From Cohnella panacarvi Gsoil 349 (GTDB taxonomy: Bacteria; Bacillota; Bacilli; Paenibacillales; Paenibacillaceae): DNA of 64,000 nt. The stretch's first letter is position 1. Each line of letters opens with the position of its first letter. The DNA is taken from assembly GCF_000515335.1 (NCBI RefSeq), contig NZ_KI911563.1, forward strand, positions 965,598 through 1,029,597, written 5' to 3'. A program made the position numbers and the translations under genes. Below the pieces are notes generated by a model that was not told where the DNA came from, did no database searches, and saw nothing but the letters and a program-made list of their open reading frames with translations. Of this stretch, positions 1 to 8,011 are shown in pieces.

Positions 1-728
1 CCGGTCTTGAGACCGTCCGCGCCGTGATAGAACCGTACCAGCTTGTTCGTGTTGACGAGCCAGAACGGTTTCTCGCTTGTCTTGCGCAAATGGTCTTGAT
101 AGAGTCCCGTATACTTCGTAATCCCTTCGTACTTCAGCAGCTCCCGGGACATGATGGCGATATCGTGGGCGGAGGATACGTGGCCTGCGGCAGGGAGGCC
201 GTTGCAATTCTCGAACCTCGTATTTTTCATCCCTAATTGCGCCGCTTTGTCGTTCATCATCGCCACGAATTGCTGCTCGCTGCCCGCGATCTTCTCGGCC
301 AGCGCGACCGAAGCGTCGTTGCCGGAGGCAAGGGCGACGCCTTTGAGCATGTCGTCGACGGTCATCTCTTCGCCGGGTTCAAGGAAAATCTGCGATCCGC
401 CCATGGATGCGGCGTATTCGCTCGTCTGCACTTTGTCGGTCAGCTTCAGGCGTCCTTCATCGATCGCTTCCATCACGAGCAGCATCGTCATAATCTTCGT
501 AATGCTGGCCGGAGGCAGCTTGGCGTTGCTGTTCTTCTCGTAAACGACGGTGCCGCTGTCCGCATCCATCAGAATGGCGGATTTGGCGCTGGCGGCAAGA
601 CCGGCGATCGGTACCGATGCCTGCCCTTTCCCCTCCTCCGCCCATGCCGCGGACGGCAATAAAAGCAGCGCGGCTAGCGCGATGACGAATCCTCGGTACC
701 CTCTTACGCGAAATCGGCTTGCGTTCAA
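1..728 (-). CDS. dacF: D-alanyl-D-alanine carboxypeptidase DacF (partial, C-terminus off the window)
   Basis: This is a penicillin-binding serine DD-carboxypeptidase that trims the terminal D-Ala of peptidoglycan stem peptides. The start is TTG at 728, behind GAGAGGAGAG. A signal peptide ends near residue 30 (AWA before EE). All three active-site motifs of the family are visible: SITK at about 75-78, SGN at about 135-137, and KTG in the last codons before the window edge, so only the C-terminal part is missing. In Bacillus dacF lies between punA/deoB and the spoIIA operon and is made in the forespore; the same upstream order is seen here. The family call is firm, and DacF rather than DacA/B rests on synteny. 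Confidence 0.9.
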   Translation of the reverse strand, partial: MNASRFRVRGYRGFVIALAALLLLPSAAWAEEGKGQASVPIAGLAASAKSAILMDADSGTVVYEKNSNAKLPPASITKIMTMLLVMEAIDEGRLKLTDKVQTSEYAASMGGSQIFLEPGEEMTVDDMLKGVALASGNDASVALAEKIAGSEQQFVAMMNDKAAQLGMKNTRFENCNGLPAAGHVSSAHDIAIMSRELLKYEGITKYTGLYQDHLRKTSEKPFWLVNTNKLVRFYHGADGLKT

Positions 729-783
729 TGATGGCTCTCCTCTCGGCCGGATCACGGCCATGTTGTCTGGACTTCTTCCCTTC

Positions 784-812
784 AGTCTTTCCTTTCGGAA
801 AGAAATATATTC
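784..812 (-). promoter_or_regulatory. Possible sigma-F-type promoter for dacF
   Basis: On the minus strand GAATA, a 15-base spacer and GGAAAGACT lie about 55 bases before the dacF start. The -10 part fits the forespore pattern GGnRAnAnT and the -35 differs from GYWTA at one base. Bacillus dacF is sigma-F dependent, which suits this, but the element is weak evidence on its own. Confidence 0.35.
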
Positions 813-836
813 CATACGCAGTCTTCGCCGAAGCAG

Positions 837-868
837 AAAAAAGCCGACCTCCTTGTTTGGAGATCGGC
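837..868 (-). terminator. Intrinsic terminator after the small zinc-ribbon gene
   Basis: Read on the minus strand, a 10-base GC-rich stem (GCCGATCTCC pairing GGAGGTCGGC, one G-T pair) with a six-base loop is followed by six T. It separates the small gene from dacF. Confidence 0.85.
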
Positions 869-876
869 ATCGGCGG

Positions 877-1062
877 CTACACGACGGCGTCTATTTTCGT
901 TTGCGGCGCGACCGAGCACCTTTTGCACACTTGAATCGTCTTCCTGCTTGCCGGCGTTCGCGGGTAGAGCAGCTTGATCCGGGTAGAACCGCATACCGGA
1001 CATGTTCCTCTCCCTCGCGCCGGCAAGTTGTACAACGAGCGTCCCCGCTTCGATTTAGCCAT
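877..1062 (-). CDS. Small zinc-ribbon protein of unknown function (61 aa)
   Basis: I do not recognise a named family. The basic 61-residue product carries two Cys pairs, CPVC near residues 21-24 and CKRC near 46-49, about 22 residues apart, which is the layout of a treble-clef or zinc-ribbon knuckle. The N-terminus (AKSKRGRS) is strongly basic, so RNA or ribosome binding is plausible but inferred. It has its own perfect terminator just downstream and lies between punA and dacF, a gap that is empty in Bacillus subtilis as far as I recall. Start ATG at 1062 follows GAGGAGGGCC. The gene is probably real because of the motif spacing and the terminator. Confidence 0.65.
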   Translation of the reverse strand: MAKSKRGRSLYNLPARGRGTCPVCGSTRIKLLYPRTPASRKTIQVCKRCSVAPQTKIDAVV

Positions 1063-1220
1063 GGCTATTGGCCCTCCTCATAGACGAATCATACGTTCTC
1101 TACTAGTAGATGCGGACAGCCTGGCGGAAATGTCTCGGAGTTGGAGCGGGATGGGGCAGCAGCGCGGCGGCATCGAGCTGCTGCCCATCCTGAGCGAAGG
1201 GGATATCGTTGTAAAGGCGC

Positions 1221-1255
1221 AAAAAAGCCCCACCGTCCGCTCAGGACGATGAGGC
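1221..1255 (-). terminator. Intrinsic terminator after punA
   Basis: A 12-base stem with G-T wobbles and a five-base loop is followed on the minus strand by six T, sixteen bases after the punA stop. Confidence 0.85.
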
Positions 1256-1271
1256 TAACTTACACCGCAGC

Positions 1272-2099
1272 TTACATCTTAGGCAGCACGTTCAGCACGA
1301 GGGACAGGAATTGTTCCTTCACGAGCTCCGTCGTCTCCATGACCTCCTGGTGGGACAGCGGTTGGTCGAGAATGCCGGCGGCCATATTGCTGATGCACGA
1401 TATGCCGAGCACTTCGATGCCGGAATGTCTGGCTACGATCACTTCCGAGACGGTCGACATGCCGACCGCGTCCGCGCCCAACGTGCGGAACATGCGGATT
1501 TCCGCCGGCGTCTCGTAGTTCGGCCCCAGCAGGCCTACGTATACGCCTTCCTGCACCGAGAAGCCGAGCTCCGCCGCCGTTTCCTTGGCAATGGCGCGCA
1601 GCCTGCGGCTGTATGCCTCGGACATGTCAGGGAAACGAGCGCCGAGCGCGTTATCGTTAGGTCCGATCAGCGGGTTGCGGCCCGTTAAATTCAAGTGGTC
1701 CGAGATCAGCATCAGGTTGCCCGGCTTATACGACATATTCACGCCGCCGGCCGCGTTCGTCGCTAGCAGCGTACGGACGCCGAGCGCCTTCATGACGCGC
1801 ACGGGGAATGCCGTACGCTCCGGCTCGTAGCCTTCGTACATATGGAACCGGCCGCGCATAAGCACGACGTTCCTTCCCTGCAGCCTGCCGATGACAAGCT
1901 CGCCAGCGTGGCCTTCGACCGTGGATACCGGAAAATGAGGGATGTCCGCATAGTGGATCGTCACCGCATCCTCCAGTTGTTCTCCCAGTACGCCCAGGCC
2001 GGAGCCTAGAATGAGGCCGATCTCCGGCGTAACGCTCGTCGTGGACCGAATATACGCGGCCGCTTCGTCGATTACCGCTTTCGTGATTAAGTTGGACAT
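1272..2099 (-). CDS. punA: Purine-nucleoside phosphorylase
   Basis: It splits purine (deoxy)nucleosides with phosphate into base and (deoxy)ribose-1-phosphate in the cytoplasmic salvage pathway. The 275-residue length is that of the trimeric PNP family. Landmarks are GLILGSGLG (phosphate loop, about 28-36), HAGELVIG near 63, the MRGRFHMYEGY segment near 80-90, TNAAGG near 114 and the purine-site region PNYETPAEIRM with GMSTVSEV near 195-220. Start ATG at 2099 follows GAGGAGAGATC. The gene lies 29 bases downstream of deoB, whose product converts the sugar-1-phosphate to the 5-phosphate, so the two act in sequence. The order xerD-deoB-punA-dacF matches Bacillus. Confidence 0.97.
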   Translation of the reverse strand: MSNLITKAVIDEAAAYIRSTTSVTPEIGLILGSGLGVLGEQLEDAVTIHYADIPHFPVSTVEGHAGELVIGRLQGRNVVLMRGRFHMYEGYEPERTAFPVRVMKALGVRTLLATNAAGGVNMSYKPGNLMLISDHLNLTGRNPLIGPNDNALGARFPDMSEAYSRRLRAIAKETAAELGFSVQEGVYVGLLGPNYETPAEIRMFRTLGADAVGMSTVSEVIVARHSGIEVLGISCISNMAAGILDQPLSHQEVMETTELVKEQFLSLVLNVLPKM

Positions 2100-2128
2100 C
2101 CTGATCTCTCCTCGTATCGCTATAATGA

Positions 2129-3304
2129 TTATCGCAGCAGCTTTAGAAAGCTATTGCCGTGAGTCGCGAACGACACCCCGAAGTTATCGGCGATCGTCGC
2201 TGCCAAATCCGCGAAGCTAGGCCTCGTCTCCAACCGCCCGCCGGCCGCGAAGCTTGGGCTGTATACCAGCAACGGCACGTACTCGCGCGTATGGTCGGTT
2301 CCGGCATGCACCGGATCGTTCCCGTGATCGGCGGTAATGAGCAGCAGATCGTCCTTGCCGGTTGCCGCCATGAGCTCGGGCAGCGCGCGATCGAATACTT
2401 CCAGCGCGCGTCCGTAACCTTCCGGATCGCGGCGATGGCCGTACAAGGAATCGAAGTCGACCAGGTTCGTGAACAACAACCCGCTAAAGTCCTTGTTCAT
2501 CTCGCGGACCGTCACGGCGATGCCGTCTTCATTGCTCTTCGTCGGGTATGCGGCCGTGATGCCTTCCCCGCTGAATATATCGTTGATTTTCCCGACTGCG
2601 GTCACGTCGCGCCCCGCCTGCTTCAACGCGTTAAGCACGGTCGGCTGAGGCGGCTTCACCGCGTAGTCGTGCCGGTTCGCCGTGCGCTTGAACGCTCCAG
2701 GCTTACCGATATAAGGACGCGCGATGACGCGGCCGACCGCGTATTCGTCCGCCAGCGTGAGCCTCCGGGCGATTCTGCACGCGTCGTACAGCTCCTCGAG
2801 CGGAATGATTTCCTCGTGGGCGGCCAATTGGAATACGCTGTCGGCGGACGTATAGACGATCCACGCCCCCGTCTTCATTTGCTCCTCGCCAAGCTCGTCC
2901 AATATTTCCGTGCCGGAAGCCGGTTTGTTGCCGATGACGGATCTGCCGGTCGCATCCTCGAACTGCGCGAGCAAAGCCTGCGGAAAACCGTCCGGAAACG
3001 TGCGGAACGGCGTGTCGATCCGCAAGCCCATGAGCTCCCAATGGCCGGTCATCGTGTCTTTGCCGACGGATACTTCGGCCATTTTGCCATGATAGCCGAC
3101 AGGCGACGGTTCAGGCTGCCAATCCGAGATCGGGGCGATATTCGCCAAACCTAGCTTCCTCATATTCGGCAGCGATAGGGCCGTAACCCGCTCCGCGATA
3201 TGTCCGAGCGTATGCGAACCGACGTCTCCGTAGTTCGCCGCATCGGGTAATTCTCCGATCCCGACGCTGTCGAGAACGATTACCGTTACTTTACCGAAAC
3301 CCAT
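2129..3304 (-). CDS. deoB: Phosphopentomutase
   Basis: This enzyme interconverts (deoxy)ribose-1-phosphate and -5-phosphate, linking nucleoside breakdown to the pentose pool. It belongs to the alkaline-phosphatase-like metalloenzymes: the N-terminal metal site [12 protein letters not shown] lies at about 11-22, the phosphate-acceptor loop [10 protein letters not shown] at about 80-89 (the Thr that is phosphorylated) and the C-terminal metal ligands in TADHGND and the HTREYVPLL stretch near 325-345. The 391-residue length is normal. Start ATG at 3304 has AAAGGGGAAA upstream. It follows xerD by 16 bases and precedes punA, so a shared transcript is likely. Confidence 0.97.
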   Translation of the reverse strand: MGFGKVTVIVLDSVGIGELPDAANYGDVGSHTLGHIAERVTALSLPNMRKLGLANIAPISDWQPEPSPVGYHGKMAEVSVGKDTMTGHWELMGLRIDTPFRTFPDGFPQALLAQFEDATGRSVIGNKPASGTEILDELGEEQMKTGAWIVYTSADSVFQLAAHEEIIPLEELYDACRIARRLTLADEYAVGRVIARPYIGKPGAFKRTANRHDYAVKPPQPTVLNALKQAGRDVTAVGKINDIFSGEGITAAYPTKSNEDGIAVTVREMNKDFSGLLFTNLVDFDSLYGHRRDPEGYGRALEVFDRALPELMAATGKDDLLLITADHGNDPVHAGTDHTREYVPLLVYSPSFAAGGRLETRPSFADLAATIADNFGVSFATHGNSFLKLLR

Positions 3305-3320
3305 GCTGGTTTCCCCTTTA

Positions 3321-4232
3321 TCATTCGAGTCTTGACGTTCTAGCCCGCGGATGGCTCATCTCGTACACTTCTTTGAGCTTAAGCTTGGCGGGCGGCTGGT
3401 ACGCTTGCGTCGTCGCCGGCGCGGCATGTCCGAGCATTTCCTGAACGGCGCGCAGATCGGCACCGTTGCCGAGCAAATGCACGGCGAAAGACTGCCGGAG
3501 CGTATGCGGCGATATATCGATGCCTAGCTGCGCGGCGTATTTTTTCATGATTTTCCAGAACCCCTGCCGCGTCAATCGCCCTCCGAGGTTGTTGACGAAG
3601 ATCGCGCTTATCGGCTTGTCCGGATGGAGGAGCCTCGGCCGCGATTGTTCCATATAACGGGTCATCCACTCCGTGCAATGAGAACCGATCGGTACCATTC
3701 TTTCCTTCCCCCGCGAACCTAAGCATAGCAAAAAACCCATATCCAGTCGAATATGGCCGATATCGAGCGCGATCATCTCCGACACCCGCAAACCCGAGGC
3801 GTATAGCAGCTCCAACATCGCTCTGTCCCGCAGCCCATGGTCCGTGCGCACGTCCGGGAGCTCGAGCAGCTTGACCATCTCTTCCGTCTCGATCGCTTGG
3901 GGCGGCTTGCGCTCGATCTTCGCCGATTCGAGCTGCATCGCCGGATTGTAATCGAGCGCGCGGCGTATCGCCAGCTCGTTGCAGAAAGCGCGGATGGACA
4001 CGATTCTGCGGTTGACCGTGGCAACGGAACGTCCTTCCGCTCGCAGCTTATTCAAATAGGTTTGAATATGAAAAGTCCGTATTTCGGTCGGTTTCGTAAC
4101 GCCGGCGGCTTCCATCATGGCGATAAAATCGTTCAAGTCGCTCCTGTAGCTCTGCAAAGTGTTCGCGGATATGGAGCGTTCTTGCTCCAGCTCGCCTAAA
4201 TAGGCGCGCAGCCAATCGCGAAGCGTCGTCAT
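3321..4232 (-). CDS. xerD: Tyrosine recombinase XerD
   Basis: XerD is one of the two chromosome-dimer resolvases that act at dif. The N-terminal SAM-like core-binding domain covers about residues 1-90 and the catalytic domain about 110-295. Catalytic residues are all present: Arg in ASGLRVSE, Lys in [10 protein letters not shown], the HTLR pair, LGH and Tyr in TTQAY. Next to these, two spots differ from the usual XerD consensus: HTLRQSF instead of HTLRHSF, and the segment after the Tyr reads [19 protein letters not shown] instead of a THV-type sequence. Start ATG at 4232 follows AGAGGACGACGG. It sits between yqzK and deoB as in Bacillus, which supports XerD rather than a phage integrase. Confidence 0.93.
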   Translation of the reverse strand: MTTLRDWLRAYLGELEQERSISANTLQSYRSDLNDFIAMMEAAGVTKPTEIRTFHIQTYLNKLRAEGRSVATVNRRIVSIRAFCNELAIRRALDYNPAMQLESAKIERKPPQAIETEEMVKLLELPDVRTDHGLRDRAMLELLYASGLRVSEMIALDIGHIRLDMGFLLCLGSRGKERMVPIGSHCTEWMTRYMEQSRPRLLHPDKPISAIFVNNLGGRLTRQGFWKIMKKYAAQLGIDISPHTLRQSFAVHLLGNGADLRAVQEMLGHAAPATTQAYQPPAKLKLKEVYEMSHPRARTSRLE

Positions 4233-4256
4233 CTCCGTCGTCCTCTATTCTGTATG

Positions 4257-4490
4257 CTATTCTCCGAGCCAATAAAACAACCGAAGCCGATCGCCCGGAG
4301 AAACCGAAGGGTCGTTCCCATCTCCCGATTGGAACACCTTCTCCGCTCTGCCTTCCGGGACTTTATACGGATCTCTCGGCTTCAACCAGTCGTGAAACAG
4401 GCTGAAAAAATGATGCACGAAAAGCGTCAATACGACGAAAAGGAGCGTAAATTGCAGTCGCTCCCGCCATTTGTTGACCGTCTCTTGCAT
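4257..4490 (-). CDS. yqzK: YqzK-like DUF4227 membrane protein
   Basis: This 77-residue protein has one N-terminal transmembrane segment at about residues 13-30 (LQFTLLFVVLTLFVHHFF) and a short charged tail with a proline-rich start. That shape, and its place directly before xerD near fur, match the uncharacterised YqzK/DUF4227 family. Start ATG at 4490 follows GGGGGAAGC. Function is unknown. Confidence 0.85.
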   Translation of the reverse strand: MQETVNKWRERLQFTLLFVVLTLFVHHFFSLFHDWLKPRDPYKVPEGRAEKVFQSGDGNDPSVSPGDRLRLFYWLGE

Positions 4491-4557
4491 ACAGCTTCCC
4501 CCTCTTGTCCCTGCACGGTATTAATCCGTATGAACGAAAAGGGGAAATGATTCATGC

Positions 4558-5676
4558 TTATCCTAATACGCTTTGAAGCTCAGTGTAATTCATTCCGACT
4601 GCATGCGCAACGCTGTTGTGCGTGATGACGCCCTTGTGCGCATTGACCCCGAGCGCAAGCGCGGGGTTCATCGTCACCGCCGCTTCGAAGCCTCTCGACG
4701 CGAGCTGCAGGACGTAATCGATCGTCGCGTTCGTAAGCGCCAGCGTGGACGTCCGAGGAACGGCTCCCGGCATGTTGGCGACCGCGTAATGGATGACGCC
4801 GTGTTTCTCGTACGTCGGATGCTCGTGCGTCGTCACGCGGTCGATCGTCTCGATCGAGCCGCCTTGGTCTACCGCCACGTCGACGATGACCGCGCCTTTT
4901 TTCATCGTCGTGACCATCTCTTCCGTGACGAGCCTTGGCGCTCTCGCGCCGGGAACGAGCACCGCGCCGATGAGCAGATCGGCTTTGCGCACCGCGTTCG
5001 CGATGTTGTAAGGGTTGCTCGACAGCGTCCGCAGCCGTCCTTGAAACACGTCGTCCAAATATCGCATCCGCTCGCTGTTTTTCTCGATCACGACGACTTC
5101 GGCCCCTAACCCCAGCGCCATCTTGGCCGCGTTCGTTCCGACGATGCCGCCGCCGATAATGACGACCTCCGCTGGCGGTACGCCCGGAACGCCGCCTAGC
5201 AGCACGCCGCGTCCGCCGAAGTATGCCTCGAGGTATTTCGCGCCTTCCTGAACGGACATGCGCCCGGCCACTTCGCTCATCGGGACGAGCAAGGGCAAGC
5301 TGCCGCTGGGCATCTGGATCGTCTCGTACGCGATGCCGGTCACCCGCCGATCGACAAGCGCCTTCGCCAGCTCCGTAGCCGCAGCCAGATGCAAATACGT
5401 AAAGAGGATCAAGCCTTCCCGGAAATAAACGAACTCTTCGGGAAGCGGCTCCTTCACTTTAACGATCATATCCGCGGTCGCCCACACCTCGGCGGCGCTT
5501 TCCGCGATTATCGCCCCGGCCGCCGCGAATTCCTCGTTCGAGAACCCGCTCCCGATTCCCGCGTCTTTCTGGACGATCACCTCGTGGCCTTGCTGCACGA
5601 GCATTCCGCAGCCGGCAGGGATGAGCGCGACGCGATACTCTTGAAGCTTGATTTCTTTCGGCAAACCGATAATCAT
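4558..5676 (-). CDS. ald: Alanine dehydrogenase
   Basis: It oxidatively deaminates L-alanine to pyruvate and ammonia with NAD. The N-terminal substrate domain begins MIIGLPKEIK and contains MVKVKEPL (substrate Lys, about 72-79) and TYLHLAA; the NAD-binding Rossmann motif is GGGIVGTNAAKMALGLGA at about 170-187. Length is 372 residues, standard for the family. I chose ATG 5676 because GGGGAGGG lies six bases upstream and because homologues begin MIIG; the frame could open earlier. Spore formers use this enzyme to grow on alanine and during sporulation. It sits alone between yqzK and the peroxide block and reads as its own unit. Confidence 0.97.
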   Translation of the reverse strand: MIIGLPKEIKLQEYRVALIPAGCGMLVQQGHEVIVQKDAGIGSGFSNEEFAAAGAIIAESAAEVWATADMIVKVKEPLPEEFVYFREGLILFTYLHLAAATELAKALVDRRVTGIAYETIQMPSGSLPLLVPMSEVAGRMSVQEGAKYLEAYFGGRGVLLGGVPGVPPAEVVIIGGGIVGTNAAKMALGLGAEVVVIEKNSERMRYLDDVFQGRLRTLSSNPYNIANAVRKADLLIGAVLVPGARAPRLVTEEMVTTMKKGAVIVDVAVDQGGSIETIDRVTTHEHPTYEKHGVIHYAVANMPGAVPRTSTLALTNATIDYVLQLASRGFEAAVTMNPALALGVNAHKGVITHNSVAHAVGMNYTELQSVLG

Positions 5677-5819
5677 GTCTTTCCCTCCCCGCCGCAATCT
5701 TCATTCGCCTGAATAGGATGCCCCTCCGGCAATCCTGCGCTTCATGGCGAACGCTGCCATGTCTTACATCAGTATACGTAACGAACGACTAGGAGGACGC
5801 ACGGCCGCGAGGCGATCCG

Positions 5820-6284
5820 TTATCGCAGCAGTTGCTCGATCTCGTCCGTTAGCTCAAGCGGCTTTACCTGCGGCTCGAACCTCGCGATTTCAAGGCCGTC
5901 CGCGCCAACGAGAAACTTCGTGAAGTTCCAACGGATCTCTTCGCCCGTCAGATCGGTCAAGTAGCGGTATAGCGGATGGGAGCCAGGTCCGTTCACTTCG
6001 ATCTTCGCGAGCACCGGGAAAGTCACGCCGTAATTCAGGGAGCAGAACTCGGCAATCTCTTCGGCGCTTCCCGGTTCCTGCTCTCCGAATTGGTTGCAAG
6101 GAAAACCTACGATGGACAAGCCTTTGTCCCCGTATCGTTCGTGCAGTTGCTGCAGCTCGGCGTACTGGGGAGTCAACCCGCACTGACTCGCCGTATTCAC
6201 GATGAGCAGCGCTTTGTTCTTATAAGCTTCAAGCGTCGTAGATTCTCCGTTCGCTTTGCGAACCTCGTAGTTATAGATCGTCAT
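5820..6284 (-). CDS. Glutathione-peroxidase-family thiol peroxidase (first copy)
   Basis: This is a thioredoxin-fold peroxidase of the GPx/BsaA family with Cys rather than selenocysteine at the active site (NTASQCGLTPQY, Cys near residue 35). The other family marks are GFPCNQFGEQEPG near 60-73 (second Cys, Gln of the active-site triad) and WNFTKFLV near 120. Such bacterial enzymes usually take electrons from thioredoxin and reduce organic hydroperoxides. It overlaps the end of ohrR by 14 bases, so translation is probably coupled and expression should follow the regulator. A second family member lies divergently at 6915-7391. Confidence 0.95.
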   Translation of the reverse strand: MTIYNYEVRKANGESTTLEAYKNKALLIVNTASQCGLTPQYAELQQLHERYGDKGLSIVGFPCNQFGEQEPGSAEEIAEFCSLNYGVTFPVLAKIEVNGPGSHPLYRYLTDLTGEEIRWNFTKFLVGADGLEIARFEPQVKPLELTDEIEQLLR

Positions 6285-6741
6285 TCTTCAGTTCCTCCTC
6301 GATTCCGTTCGGTTGTACTTTGGTCATCATCGATGCGATGTGCTTTCTGAGCGCGTCCGCTTCTTCCAGGGTTACCCCAGCCTGGCAGAACATCCGCCCC
6401 GGAACGTCCCGCGCCTGCTCCTTCAGCTTCTTGCCTTGGTCAGTCAACGCGATAATGACGCTGCGCTCGTCGCTTGGATCTCTTGAACGCGTCAGATGTC
6501 CCATCGTCTCCAGCTTCTTGAGCAAGGGAGTCAGCGTCCCGGAATCCAGCAACAGCCTGGCGCCGAGCTGCTTGACGGCGACCCGATCATCCTCCCACAA
6601 AGCGAGCATCGTAATGTATTGCGTATACGTTAGACCGAGCTCTTTCAGATACGGCTGATAGCGTTTCGTGATTTCCCGCGAGAGCGCATATACCGCGAAA
6701 CAAAGCTGATTGTCCAAACTTATTGCCGCGTCGCGTTGCAT
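6271..6741 (-). CDS. ohrR: OhrR-type MarR-family organic-peroxide regulator
   Basis: A 156-residue winged-helix repressor. The N-terminal LDNQLCFAVYALSREITKRY carries the single reactive Cys (about residue 13) that OhrR proteins oxidise when they meet organic hydroperoxides, after which they leave DNA. The helix-turn-helix lies at about 55-75 (VKQLGARLLLDSGTLTPLLKKLE) and the wing holds DPSDERSV. ATG 6741 was preferred because AAGGAGGG precedes it directly; the frame extends further upstream. Two palindromic sites in the gap to the divergent peroxidase are its likely operators. Its usual partner, an OsmC-type Ohr peroxidase, is absent here, and GPx enzymes sit on both sides. Confidence 0.9.
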   Translation of the reverse strand: MQRDAAISLDNQLCFAVYALSREITKRYQPYLKELGLTYTQYITMLALWEDDRVAVKQLGARLLLDSGTLTPLLKKLETMGHLTRSRDPSDERSVIIALTDQGKKLKEQARDVPGRMFCQAGVTLEEADALRKHIASMMTKVQPNGIEEELKNDDL

Positions 6742-6778
6742 GAAACCCTCCTTCTGCCTATCTATCAATCGCCAATTA

Positions 6779-6836
6779 ATTGCATGCAATCTAAATGAAT
6801 GATCTCACTATAACATTCGCGTTACGGACGAGTAAA
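6779..6836 (-). promoter_or_regulatory. ohrR promoter with a palindromic site in its leader
   Basis: On the minus strand TTTACT (6831-6836), 18 bases and TATAGT (6807-6812) form a sigma-A-type promoter. The perfect palindrome ATTGCATGCAAT at 6779-6790 lies about 20 bases after the expected start point and is a candidate autoregulatory operator. It shares the A/T flanks of the stronger site at 6853-6872 but has a GC core. Confidence 0.55.
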
Positions 6837-6839
6837 GCG

Positions 6840-6872
6840 TTGACTTTGCATTTTAAATTGTATACAATTTAA
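6840..6872 (+). promoter_or_regulatory. Promoter of the second GPx gene overlapped by an OhrR-type operator
   Basis: TTGACT (6840-6845), a 17-base spacer and TACAAT (6863-6868) make a good sigma-A promoter for the gene at 6915. The perfect 20-base palindrome TTAAATTGTATACAATTTAA at 6853-6872 covers the spacer and -10. It resembles the TACAATT/AATTGTA-type sites bound by Bacillus OhrR, so peroxide-dependent derepression is expected. Confidence 0.8.
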
Positions 6873-6914
6873 TTTATATAAATCTATTGATTCAGCGAAA
6901 GGGCGTGTGAACGT

Positions 6915-7391
6915 ATGTCCATCTACGAGATCGAAGTGAACGGCATCCGGGGCGAGACGAGAGACTTGTCCGAGTACCGGGGCAAAGTGATGCTGATCGT
7001 GAATACGGCGAGCAAATGCGGCTTTGCGCCCCAATACAAGGGACTGCAGAAGCTGCATGAATCGTACGCCGATCGCGGTCTTGCCGTTCTAGGTTTCCCC
7101 TGCAACCAATTCGCCGGACAAGAGCCGGACGACGAGGCGACGATCGCTCAGCAATGCGAGCTTAATCATGGCGTTACCTTCCCGCTCCACGCCAAAATCG
7201 AAGTCAAAGGCGCCGGCATTCATCCCCTGTATAAGTATTTGACGAAAGCGAAACGAGGTTTCCTCGGAACGAAGTCGATCAAATGGAACTTTACGAAATT
7301 CCTCGTCGATCGGAACGGCAGAGTCGTCCGCAGATTCTCGGCCACCGACACTCCGGAGCGAATCGAACGCTCCATCCGAGAGCTGCTATAG
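6915..7391 (+). CDS. Glutathione-peroxidase-family thiol peroxidase (second copy)
   Basis: A 158-residue GPx-family peroxidase with Cys in NTASKCGFAPQY (near residue 36), GFPCNQFAGQEP near 61-72 and WNFTKFLVD near 125. It differs clearly in sequence from the copy at 5820-6284 and has the longer KAKRGFLGTKSIKWNF insert typical of one GPx subfamily, so it is not a recent duplicate. It is transcribed away from ohrR, with the operator-promoter at 6840-6872 in front, and ends at a two-way terminator. Reduction of organic hydroperoxides is the expected role; the electron donor cannot be read from sequence. Confidence 0.95.
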   Translation: MSIYEIEVNGIRGETRDLSEYRGKVMLIVNTASKCGFAPQYKGLQKLHESYADRGLAVLGFPCNQFAGQEPDDEATIAQQCELNHGVTFPLHAKIEVKGAGIHPLYKYLTKAKRGFLGTKSIKWNFTKFLVDRNGRVVRRFSATDTPERIERSIRELL

Positions 7392-7394
7392 GAA

Positions 7395-7440
7395 TCAAAA
7401 AAGCTATTCCGACGGCTTATCGCGTTGGAATAGCTTTATT
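7395..7440. terminator. Bidirectional terminator between gpx and fur
   Basis: The arms GCTATTCC and GGAATAGC, with flanking A and T runs (AAAAAA before, TTTATTATTAT after), can stop transcription from both convergent genes. Confidence 0.85.
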
Positions 7441-7441
7441 A

Positions 7442-7900
7442 TTATGGTTGCTCCGGCGGATTGTCCGGTTGGCATTTGGCGCAAATTCCTTGAAAGTCGA
7501 GCCGATGATCAAGGACGGTGAAACGGTATTCGGTCTCCAGTCGCTCTTCCAGCGGCAGGAGCCAATCTTCCATGATCTCCGTCATCGATCCGCACTTTAC
7601 GCAGATCAAATGGTGGTGGTGATGCTTGTTGCTTTCCGTCCGCAAGTCGTAGCGCGCGACTCCGTCCCCGAAGTTCATCTTCTCGACGACGTGCATCTCG
7701 GTAAGCAGCTCAAGCGTCCGATAGACGGTCGCCAGACCGATTTCGGGCGCTTTGTCCTTAACGAGCATGAAAACGTCCTCTGCGCTCAAATGATCTTCTT
7801 CGTTCTCTAGCAGCACGCGCACCGTTGCTTCCCTTTGCGGAGTAAGCTTGTAGCCCTGGGCTTGCAATTGTTGTTTCACTTTTTCAATGCGGGCTTCCAT
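7442..7900 (-). CDS. fur: Ferric uptake regulator family protein (Fur)
   Basis: A 152-residue metal-dependent repressor. The N-terminal winged helix covers about 1-80 (LTPQREATVRVLL; LATVYRTLELL is the recognition helix). The metal sites include the HHHHH run near residue 88-92, CVKC near 95-98 and the closing pair CAKC near 142-145, which is the structural zinc site of Fur and PerR. ATG 7900 was chosen because GGAGGGG lies five bases upstream. It stands between spoIIM and the yqzK-xerD block as Bacillus fur does, which favours Fur over PerR or Zur; the sequence alone does not settle the metal. Confidence 0.92.
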   Translation of the reverse strand: MEARIEKVKQQLQAQGYKLTPQREATVRVLLENEEDHLSAEDVFMLVKDKAPEIGLATVYRTLELLTEMHVVEKMNFGDGVARYDLRTESNKHHHHHLICVKCGSMTEIMEDWLLPLEERLETEYRFTVLDHRLDFQGICAKCQPDNPPEQP

Positions 7901-7935
7901 CGTTTCCCCTCCGGTCGCAAACACAGCATGCTTCC

Positions 7936-7965
7936 ATTATAGGTCGCGCCCGTTCGATAAGTCAA
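7936..7965 (-). promoter_or_regulatory. Sigma-A-type promoter of fur
   Basis: TTGACT, an 18-base spacer and TATAAT are read on the minus strand, about 30 bases before the fur start codon. Confidence 0.8.
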
Positions 7966-8011
7966 ACCCTCTAAATGATAGACATTCTCATCCAAAAGGC
8001 GGTAAAACTCG

